Part shown: positions 1-6,244 of the stretch, one piece after another
Numbering within the stretch: position 1 is the first letter of the stretch
How the letters are laid out: each line of letters begins with the position of its first letter
Assembly: GCF_013407835.1 (NCBI RefSeq)
Contig: NZ_JACCBI010000001.1
Span: 2,666,001 to 2,730,000, forward strand
Direction: 5' to 3'
Origin: Agromyces atrinae
GTDB taxonomy: Bacteria > Actinomycetota > Actinomycetes > Actinomycetales > Microbacteriaceae
Length of the DNA stretch: 64,000 bases
Notes under the pieces: model-generated
The model's input: the letters and a program-made list of their open reading frames with translations, nothing else
The model's database searches: none
What the model was told of the DNA's origin: nothing
Program-made: the position numbers and the translations under genes

Positions 1-774
1 GTGATCACCCCGCTCGATCTGAGCGACGGCACCACACTCATCGTCAACCGTGGGTGGGTCGCCGCGTCGGCGGCGGACGACACGACACCCGAGGCGATTC
101 CGGCCGCGCCCCGGGGTGAGGTCGACGTCGTCGTACGCCTGCGGCCGACGGAGGCTCCGCGGGGATCGGCGGTCTCCGCGGGCAGCACGGTCAGCTCCAT
201 CACCCTCTCGACGATCGGGGAGACCGTCGACGGCGAGCTCTACACGGGTGCCTACGGCCTCCTCGACACGCAGCAGCCGCCCGGCGACGCGGGGCTCACG
301 CCCATCCAGACCGAGGCTCCCCGCGAAGACGCGGCGATGCACTACTCCTACGCGGTGCAGTGGCCGATCTTCGCCGTCATCGGGTTCGTGGCATTCGGTC
401 TCGGCGCGCGTCGTGAGTACCGGCGTCTGAACATCGACGACCCGCGTGAGCAGGAGCGTGCGAACGAACGCGCACGCAAGGACGCGACGAAGCCCTTCAC
501 CGACGAGGAGCTCGAAGACGAGAGCCTCGACGGGTATCTCTCTCTCGCCCGGTGGGGCGGATCGCGAGGTCTGCCCGGCGCGGCAAGCCGGATCGCAGTG
601 GGCGGCTCCACGCGCCCCGCCGATCGCGCGATCGGCGGCGAAGCAGGAACGGCGTCAGCGGCCCCCGCCGAGCCGATCGTCTACCGCATCCACTCGGTGG
701 ATGACGGTGGCGATGCGGCGGATGACGCGGGGCCGGCGGATGACGCTGAGCCGCGTCAGCTTGAGTCGCCGTAG
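1..774 (+). CDS. SURF1 family cytochrome oxidase assembly protein, 5' end missing
   Basis: SURF1-family proteins are inner-membrane factors for assembly of heme-copper oxidase. The visible 257 residues begin at the window edge with the conserved core TLIVNRGWV (about residues 12-20). A YAVQW motif (117-121) leads into a transmembrane helix (about 120-135), as at the C-terminal end of SURF1. The family's N-terminal helix is absent, so the gene starts upstream and the GTG at base 1 is not its start. The last ~70 residues are acidic and low in complexity. The heme O synthase gene ctaB lies 0.4 kb downstream, consistent with a cytochrome oxidase biogenesis locus. The family call is good; a heme-binding role is inference. 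Confidence 0.85.
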   Translation: MITPLDLSDGTTLIVNRGWVAASAADDTTPEAIPAAPRGEVDVVVRLRPTEAPRGSAVSAGSTVSSITLSTIGETVDGELYTGAYGLLDTQQPPGDAGLTPIQTEAPREDAAMHYSYAVQWPIFAVIGFVAFGLGARREYRRLNIDDPREQERANERARKDATKPFTDEELEDESLDGYLSLARWGGSRGLPGAASRIAVGGSTRPADRAIGGEAGTASAAPAEPIVYRIHSVDDGGDAADDAGPADDAEPRQLESP

Positions 775-786
775 GTTCATTCATCA

Positions 787-828
787 ACGACGAGAGCCCG
801 CCGGATCACTCCGGCGGGCTCTCGTCGT
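787..828. terminator. Bidirectional hairpin terminator
   Basis: A 19-bp perfect inverted repeat (787-805 with 810-828) closes a 4-base loop. It lies between the stop of the SURF1 gene and the stop of the convergent small secreted protein gene. There is no clear T-tract, as is common in high-GC actinobacteria. Confidence 0.75.
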
Positions 829-838
829 GCGCGAGGGA

Positions 839-1042
839 TCAGCGAGCGACCCACGTGTTGTACTGGTTCCACCAGTTCGTGTAGCTGCCGTCGGCGTTCT
901 GCCAGACGGCGGTGCACTGGGTGCCGTCATCCACGATGACGACGTCGGCGGACGCCATGCTGGCGGCCCCGAGCGTGAGTCCGCCGGCGAGGCCGATGGC
1001 CGCTGCCGACTTGATTGCGAGTCCACGAATCGACACAGACAT
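839..1042 (-). CDS. Small secreted protein, 67 aa, unknown function
   Basis: The ATG at 1042 is chosen because a GGAG ribosome site lies just upstream and the product then opens with a classical signal peptide: MSVSIRG, a hydrophobic Ala/Gly-rich core, and a likely cleavage after ASMASA (about residue 28). The mature part is only about 40 residues, with a single Cys and several Trp (NWWNQYNTW near the C-terminus). I do not recognise a family. It is divergent from ctaB and convergent with the SURF1 gene, sharing the hairpin at 787-828. Longer in-frame starts up to 1186 exist but would bury the signal peptide. Confidence 0.6.
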   Translation of the reverse strand: MSVSIRGLAIKSAAAIGLAGGLTLGAASMASADVVIVDDGTQCTAVWQNADGSYTNWWNQYNTWVAR

Positions 1043-1120
1043 AGTCGTCTCCACTCTCTTTGCGCCGCGGGTCGGGCGCACCTGTTGGTGATTTCGAGAG
1101 TACGAAGAGCCCCGTTCGGG

Positions 1121-1149
1121 GGGTACCCGTATTTGCACGGGTATCCCGT
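1121..1149. promoter_or_regulatory. Nested inverted repeats between the small secreted protein gene and ctaB
   Basis: tacccgt (1124-1130) pairs with acgggta (1137-1143), and the same acggg (1137-1141) also pairs with cccgt (1145-1149). The palindrome gggtaccc (1121-1128) sits at the left. The site lies in the 168-bp gap between two divergent genes, where an operator would be expected. No regulator can be named. Confidence 0.3.
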
Positions 1150-1210
1150 GTACGTGGCGTGCGCGGGCGAGTCGATGGAGCGACATGCCGGCGGATACAA
1201 TCGAAAGTGA

Positions 1211-2191
1211 GTGTTCTCATCACTCCATACATCCCGTCGCGAAAGCTGCCACTTGTCTTCCCTTGAGCCGTCTCCCCTCGACGGCACCGATGTCGCAATC
1301 GCCGTGCGCGCGCAGGGCGCCGGGCCGCTGAACAACGTGGCGCGCTACATCTCGCTCACGAAGCCGCGCGTTCTCGCGGGCAACGTGCTCACCACCATCG
1401 CGGGCTTCGCGCTCGCGAGCGCGGGTGTCTTCGATTTCGCCGCGCTCGGCTGGGTCACGCTCGGTACCACGCTCGTGATCGCCGCGGCGTGCGTCGTCAA
1501 CAACATCCTCGACCGCGACATCGATCAGTCGATGGCGCGCACGAAGAAGCGCGTCTCGGTCACGGGGGCGATCTCCGCTCGGGCGGCGACGATCTTCGCC
1601 ATCCTTCTCGGCGTCTCCGGCCTTCTCGTGCTCCTCTTCCTGTCGAGCCCGCTCGTCGCCGCGATCGGTGTCGCCGGGTTCCTCGTCTACGTCGTGCTCT
1701 ACGGCATGTGGACGAAGCGCATGTCGGTGCACGGCACCCTCGTCGGCAGCATCTCGGGGGCGATCCCCGTGCTCGCGGGCTACGTCGCCGTGACGGGTGC
1801 GTTCGATGGGACGGCGCTCATCGCCTTCCTCATGATGTTCCTCTGGCAGGAGCCCGAGTTCTACTCGATCGCCATCTACCGCCGCGACGAGTACAAGGCC
1901 GCCGGCGTTCCCGTCATCTCGGTCTCGCGCGGCATCGAGCACACGAAGCGCCAGATCCTGCTCTACACCGTGCTCTTCGCCGCGAGCGCCCTCGCGCTGC
2001 CGCTCTTCGGCGGCGTCGGCATCACCTACACCGTCGTCATGGGCATCGTCAGCCTCGTCTGGATCGTCATCGCGATCCGCGGCCTCCGCGCGACGGATGA
2101 CGCACAGTGGGCACGAGGCAACTTCCGTTACTCGCTGTGGGTCGTGCTCATCATGTGTGCGATGTTCGCCATCGGCCCCGTACTGCCGTAG
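1211..2191 (+). CDS. ctaB: Protoheme IX farnesyltransferase (heme O synthase)
   Basis: CtaB moves a farnesyl group onto heme b to give heme O for the terminal oxidase, as an integral membrane UbiA-type prenyltransferase. The first Asp-rich motif is clear: NNILDRDIDQSMARTKKR at residues 97-114. Multiple hydrophobic helices follow and the length (326 aa) fits. The second conserved block, usually WQxPHF, reads WQEPEF here (212-217), so the usual His is Glu. The GTG at 1211 opens the frame; a TTG at 1253 is a possible later start because the first residues are not conserved. It follows SURF1, as expected for oxidase biogenesis, and its stop faces the stop of the 2211 gene. Confidence 0.9.
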   Translation: MFSSLHTSRRESCHLSSLEPSPLDGTDVAIAVRAQGAGPLNNVARYISLTKPRVLAGNVLTTIAGFALASAGVFDFAALGWVTLGTTLVIAAACVVNNILDRDIDQSMARTKKRVSVTGAISARAATIFAILLGVSGLLVLLFLSSPLVAAIGVAGFLVYVVLYGMWTKRMSVHGTLVGSISGAIPVLAGYVAVTGAFDGTALIAFLMMFLWQEPEFYSIAIYRRDEYKAAGVPVISVSRGIEHTKRQILLYTVLFAASALALPLFGGVGITYTVVMGIVSLVWIVIAIRGLRATDDAQWARGNFRYSLWVVLIMCAMFAIGPVLP

Positions 2192-2210
2192 GGCGAGGGC
2201 GACTCCTCAG

Positions 2211-2732
2211 CTACTCGGAGACGTCGATGCGCTGCGCCAGATCCGGCCGCGCGCCGGCGACATGGTCTCGAACCATCGTCAGCTCGTCGGCATCCGCGAG
2301 GATCACGAAGTATGCCCGGCCCTCGGTCGTGCGCAGGCCGATGCCGGGACCCCGACGATTCACGAACGCCAGGACGCCGCCCGGTGCGAGCCGAAGACCG
2401 ACGCCGGCGAACTCCGCGGGCGAAGCACTCTCGCGGAACTCCACCGACGCGAGGTCGGCGTATCGAATGCGTCTCGTCAGGAACGGCCAGTATCTGAGCC
2501 TCAGCCCGTCGGCCTGACCGTCGACCCGGTGGCAGGCCCACGACAGGGGCCACATGCAGATCATCATGACGACGAAGACGAGAACCAGTAGCCACGGGTT
2601 GCCGTCAGGATCCGCGAACTCGCGGGGAATGAACACCGCCGCGAGCATCGGCGCGAGCAGCAGGATCGCGCGTACGCCGCCCGGCAAGTAGATCCGTCGC
2701 GTCGTCCAGGGCATCGTGCTGCTCACCGTCAC
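2211..2732 (-). CDS. Membrane protein with PH-like C-terminal domain, unknown function
   Basis: The product is 173 aa. Two hydrophobic segments form a hairpin (about residues 20-35 and 48-65), followed by a soluble domain with a beta-rich pattern (LRLRYWPF, YADLASVEF, GLRTTEGRAYFVILADADEL) that resembles bacterial PH-like domains of small actinobacterial membrane proteins. The start is uncertain: GTG 2732, GTG 2726 and ATG 2714 are in frame, and an AGGGGG stretch fits 2726 best by spacing. It is convergent with ctaB, with 19 bases between the stops. The function is unknown. Confidence 0.65.
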   Translation of the reverse strand: MTVSSTMPWTTRRIYLPGGVRAILLLAPMLAAVFIPREFADPDGNPWLLVLVFVVMMICMWPLSWACHRVDGQADGLRLRYWPFLTRRIRYADLASVEFRESASPAEFAGVGLRLAPGGVLAFVNRRGPGIGLRTTEGRAYFVILADADELTMVRDHVAGARPDLAQRIDVSE

Positions 2733-2895
2733 CCCCTGCGGCGTCGACTCTTCAGAATGAGATGCGACATCTCAGGCCTGTTCCATGCGTGCCGTGCCGT
2801 CGCACGCTCGCACCAGTTCCAAGCCTAGTGAGGCGACCGAACGGTCCGTTGCTCCCGTACTGCCCGAGCGTGTGCGCGGAGCGCATGCCGCGCTC

Positions 2896-3420
2896 TTACT
2901 TCTCGAGGCGCTCGAACTCGATGTTCCACTGGGCCAGGTAGTCGCGGTCGCTCAGGCTGCCGTCATCCCGCCGCTCTTCTGCGTCATGTAGTCGCTCAAT
3001 CGTGCGAGTGATCTCGTCGAAGCGAGCATCTGCCAGCGTCGGCGCGGCGGACACGCGTCGCCGCGCGTGCGCTGAGACGGCGTGTGAGCGCGCCGGCGCA
3101 GACGCTCGCCGCAGTGCGATCCCGGTCGCGATGAACAGTGCGAGCGGGCCGCCGCCGGCGATCGCGACTGACACGTCCGCCACGGCCACGACGACCGGCG
3201 CCGTCGCGACGGTGCCGGCCGCCGAGACGGGAGTCCACATGCGGGCGAGGTGGGCGCAGCGCCGCAACGCCCGAGACGTGCCGGGAGCGAAGATGTGCAC
3301 GCCGATCGACTGCGTGCCGTATCGACCGGTGCGAGCGACCGCGTAGCCCCAGCGGTAGCGCCCATCCACCATCCACCGCGCCCACCGGCGCACGTGCGCG
3401 GTCGGATGGCGGCCCCTCAC
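2896..3420 (-). CDS. DUF6611-like protein translated with mrpG
   Basis: The product is 174 aa. The GTG at 3420 is chosen because it overlaps the mrpG stop as GTGA, continuing the chain of 4-base overlaps through the Mrp operon. The N-terminal part (RWMVDGRYRWGYAVARTGRYG, then FAPGTSRALRRCAHLARMW) resembles the actinobacterial DUF6611 pattern of a WG sequence and an RYG sequence followed by a PPG-like turn. Two hydrophobic helices follow (about residues 65-105), then a charged C-terminal helix with RLHDAEERRDD. The function is unknown; position suggests a link to the antiporter. The family assignment is from memory and moderate. Confidence 0.65.
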   Translation of the reverse strand: MRGRHPTAHVRRWARWMVDGRYRWGYAVARTGRYGTQSIGVHIFAPGTSRALRRCAHLARMWTPVSAAGTVATAPVVVAVADVSVAIAGGGPLALFIATGIALRRASAPARSHAVSAHARRRVSAAPTLADARFDEITRTIERLHDAEERRDDGSLSDRDYLAQWNIEFERLEK

Positions 3421-3746
3421 GTGCCGTCCTCGAGCTCGTCGTACCGGGCGCGGCGCATCGGCGCCCCGGTGAGTGAGGCGGAGCGCGCGATCGCAATGCT
3501 GCCGATGGCGGATGTCGCGAGCTGCAGCGCCACGATGAGCACGACCTTCACCGCGTCCAGGATGTTCGGCTGCAGAGCGAGCGCTCCGATCACGACGAAC
3601 ACCATGCCCAGGCCGCCCGCAGTGCCGACGGCCGAAATGCGCGTGTAGGCATCGGGGAACCGGAGTACGCCGAGGGCTGCCGATGCGAAGATGAGCGCGC
3701 CGACCACGATCAGTGCGTTTCCGATGATGTCGAAGGCGAAGGTCAT
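3417..3746 (-). CDS. mrpG: Mrp Na+/H+ antiporter subunit G
   Basis: A 109-aa membrane protein with three hydrophobic helices and the MnhG/PhaG pattern ALGVLRFPDAYTRISAVGTAGG (about residues 24-45). MrpG is a small required subunit of the multisubunit cation/proton antiporter in the cytoplasmic membrane. The start codon overlaps the mrpF stop by ATGA (3743-3746), and its stop overlaps the next gene's GTG. The length is normal for the family. Confidence 0.92.
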   Translation of the reverse strand: MTFAFDIIGNALIVVGALIFASAALGVLRFPDAYTRISAVGTAGGLGMVFVVIGALALQPNILDAVKVVLIVALQLATSAIGSIAIARSASLTGAPMRRARYDELEDGT

Positions 3747-4000
3747 CGCTTTCCTCTCGTGAGGACACGGGCGAGGGAGAGTGCGCTGAGGAAGCCGAGC
3801 AGGGCGGCGACGAGCACGAGATCGAAGGTCGCCGTCATCGCCGCGCGAACGCCGAAGAGGGCGACGAGGCCGACCATCCCGAAGAGCAGGAGGTCGCCCG
3901 CAATCGCGCGGTCGGCTTCACTCGGGCCCCTGAGGATCCGGTAGGACGCCGCGAGGCAGGAGATCGCAATGATGATGATGCCGATGTCGAGACCGATCAT
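3743..4000 (-). CDS. mrpF: Mrp Na+/H+ antiporter subunit F
   Basis: An 85-aa protein with three transmembrane helices and the MnhF signature YRILRGPSEADRAIAGDLL (about residues 21-39). It is a small structural subunit of the Mrp complex. ATGA overlaps join it to mrpE upstream (3997-4000) and mrpG downstream. The length is normal. Confidence 0.92.
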   Translation of the reverse strand: MIGLDIGIIIIAISCLAASYRILRGPSEADRAIAGDLLLFGMVGLVALFGVRAAMTATFDLVLVAALLGFLSALSLARVLTRGKR

Positions 4001-4380
4001 GTGCTGAGTCCCTTCCTGCGGAATGCGCGGAGCATCCGCGTCTCCATGTCGGCGAGGGCCGCTCGCAGATCATCGGCGTCAGCCGCATACATGCCGTGCA
4101 CGATGAGCGCCCACGGTTCGGCATCGTCGCTGTCATCCTGCTCAGCGTCGACGCGAATCGTGCCCAGAGTGAGTGTTCCCGGGGTGAGCGTCACGAACGA
4201 GGCGAGCGCCGTGATCTCGGCGTCGGTGCGGCAGCGAGAACGGAAGCGCGCGATGCCGGGGGTGGAGTCCTGCCCTGCGGTGAGATTGTCGCGCAGGATG
4301 GCGACGTTAGAGATGACGATCTCCCGCGCGAACCAGAGTATGAAGGCCGCGAGCCGAAGCGGCCACGTCAACCAGGTCAT
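3997..4380 (-). CDS. mrpE: Mrp Na+/H+ antiporter subunit E
   Basis: A 127-aa product with the MnhE pattern: an N-terminal hydrophobic helix, FAREIVISNVAILRD (about residues 18-32), then TLTPGTLTLGTI and IVHGMYAADADDL. It is shorter than the roughly 160 residues of many MrpE proteins because the N-terminal membrane part is short. ATGA overlaps link it to mrpD (4377-4380) and mrpF (3997-4000). Confidence 0.88.
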   Translation of the reverse strand: MTWLTWPLRLAAFILWFAREIVISNVAILRDNLTAGQDSTPGIARFRSRCRTDAEITALASFVTLTPGTLTLGTIRVDAEQDDSDDAEPWALIVHGMYAADADDLRAALADMETRMLRAFRRKGLST

Positions 4381-5900
4381 GAGCCGATCACCGCCTCGGT
4401 ATAGGCCGCGGTATCGATGAGCCCCGCGGCCGCGATGTCGGCGAGGCTCAGCAGCCCTTCCGCCCCGATGCCGAGCGCGAGGGTGAGCGCCGCGAGGATC
4501 ACGGCCGGCGCGGCGAGTGCGATGCCGACGCGCGACCGCGGCGGGGCGGCGAGCGCGATCGATCCGCCGGAGGACGCCACGGAGGTGTTCTCGCCCGGCA
4601 TCTCGCCCCAGAAGACGCCCGACCAGATCTTCAGCATCGAGAGGAGCGTGATGAGCGAGACGACGAGCATGACGACGACGAGCACGACCTGGCCGACCTC
4701 GAGGGCGGCCATGACGAGGGCGAGCTTCGCGACGAACCCCGAGAACGGCGGGAGCCCGGCCATCGAGAACGCGGCGACGAGGAACGCGCCCGCGATGACC
4801 GGCTCGCGCCGCGCCATCCCGCCGAGCCGTGAGAGTGCACCTGTGCCGTAGCGCACCTCGATGGCACCGGTGCTGAGGAACAGCGCCGCCTTCACGATCA
4901 TGTGGTGGATCAGATAGAAGATGCCCGCGGCGAGGCCCGCGACGGTGAAGAGTGCGACGCCGATGAGGATGTAGCCGATCTGGCTCACCATGTGGAACGA
5001 CAGGATCGACCGTGTCGTGGTCTCGCCGGCCGCCGCGAAGACCCCGACGACCATCGTGATGCTGAAGACGATGATCCCCACGAGGAGGAACCGGTCATCG
5101 CCGTCGAAGAGCTGCGCGTAGATGCGGTAGATCGCGTAGATCGCGACCTTCGTGTGCAGGCCGGAGAAGAGCGCCGTCACTGCGACGGAGGTCGACGGGT
5201 AGGTGCGGGCGAGCCACCCGTAGACCGGTACGACGGCGGCTTTGATCATGAGCGCGAAGAGGCAGATTCCCGCCGCGACGGCGACCTCTGTCGACTCGTG
5301 TGCGGCTCCCGAGAGTTCGGCGAGGTTGACCGTGCCCGTCGTTCCGTAGACGAAGGCGACGCCCGCGAGGAACACCGTCGACGTCAGCAGGTTCACCGTC
5401 ACGTGGAGACGAGCCCCGCGCACCTGCTCGACCCCGCCGCCACCCGGCGGCGCGAGTACGAGCAGAGCGTAGGAGGGGAGGAGCATGACCTCGATGAAGA
5501 CGAAGAGGTTGAAGAGATCGGCAGTCAGCAGGGCGCCGCTCACTCCCGCCATGAGCACGAGCACGAGAGGTGCGAAGAAGCGGTTCGCGGCCGCGCCCGC
5601 GGCGATCGCGAACATCGAGCACACCGTCGTCAGAAGGCCCGTCGCCGTCACCATGAGCGCCGTCAGCATGTCGGCGGCGAACGGGATCGCGATGCCTGCG
5701 GGCCAGAGGCCCACGCCGTGCGCGACCGGTCCGTCATCGAGCACCACGGCGACGAGCGCCGCGCCACCTCCGGTCGTCGCGAGCGAGGCAGCGAGGAGGA
5801 GACCGGATCGGATGCGAGGGCGGCCCCCGAGGGCGAGCAGCAGACTCGCGAGCAGGAGCGGACCGGCCACGAACAGCGGCAGGAGCGGGGCGGCGCTCAT
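4377..5900 (-). CDS. mrpD: Mrp Na+/H+ antiporter subunit D
   Basis: A 507-aa polytopic protein related to complex I antiporter subunits such as NuoN/NuoM. Conserved blocks are visible: LFNLFVFIEVMLLPSYALL with the key Glu, IKAAVVPVYGWLARTYPS with the key Lys, FSGLHTKVAIYAIYRI, and HHMIVKAALFL. It forms a proton-translocating module of the Mrp complex. ATGA overlaps occur at both ends (mrpC stop at 5897, mrpE start at 4380), so the operon is translationally coupled. The length is typical. Confidence 0.93.
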   Translation of the reverse strand: MSAAPLLPLFVAGPLLLASLLLALGGRPRIRSGLLLAASLATTGGGAALVAVVLDDGPVAHGVGLWPAGIAIPFAADMLTALMVTATGLLTTVCSMFAIAAGAAANRFFAPLVLVLMAGVSGALLTADLFNLFVFIEVMLLPSYALLVLAPPGGGGVEQVRGARLHVTVNLLTSTVFLAGVAFVYGTTGTVNLAELSGAAHESTEVAVAAGICLFALMIKAAVVPVYGWLARTYPSTSVAVTALFSGLHTKVAIYAIYRIYAQLFDGDDRFLLVGIIVFSITMVVGVFAAAGETTTRSILSFHMVSQIGYILIGVALFTVAGLAAGIFYLIHHMIVKAALFLSTGAIEVRYGTGALSRLGGMARREPVIAGAFLVAAFSMAGLPPFSGFVAKLALVMAALEVGQVVLVVVMLVVSLITLLSMLKIWSGVFWGEMPGENTSVASSGGSIALAAPPRSRVGIALAAPAVILAALTLALGIGAEGLLSLADIAAAGLIDTAAYTEAVIGS

Positions 5901-6244
5901 GCGGCGCCCTCCGTCTCGGCCGGTGAGTCGTCGGATGCCTCGTCGAGGGTGTCATCGTCGCGTCGCCCGGTGACCGCCAGCGCGAGGAGGAACATCGTGA
6001 TCGAGAAGGCGATGACGATTGCGGTGAGTACGAAGGCTTGGGGCAGCGGGTCGGCGTAGCCGGTCGTGTCATCCTGCGTGCCGAACGGCGGCGTTCGATC
6101 CGACGTGCCGCCCGCCGCCATCAGGATGAGGTTCACGGCGTTGCCGAGCAGGATGAACCCGAGGATGACGCGCAGCAGTTCACGTCGCTGCAGCAGATAG
6201 ACGGCGCCGCACACGAGGATTCCGGCTGAGATCGCGACGGTCAT
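5897..6244 (-). CDS. mrpC: Mrp Na+/H+ antiporter subunit C
   Basis: A 115-aa NuoK-like subunit with three helices: the first near residues 5-17, then ELLRVILGFILLGNAVNLILM (22-42), and ADPLPQAFVLTAIVIAFSIT (64-83). The ATG at 6244 is chosen because it overlaps the stop of the A/B gene as ATGA and gives the family length. Longer in-frame starts would add an Arg-rich stretch antisense-like in composition. The C-terminal ~20 residues are acidic. Confidence 0.92.
   Translation of the reverse strand: MTVAISAGILVCGAVYLLQRRELLRVILGFILLGNAVNLILMAAGGTSDRTPPFGTQDDTTGYADPLPQAFVLTAIVIAFSITMFLLALAVTGRRDDDTLDEASDDSPAETEGAA

Noticed and set aside
2758..2774. 7-bp hairpin tgagatg-cga-catctca in the 2733-2895 gap
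   Set aside because: Short, without a T-tract; termination or regulation cannot be argued.
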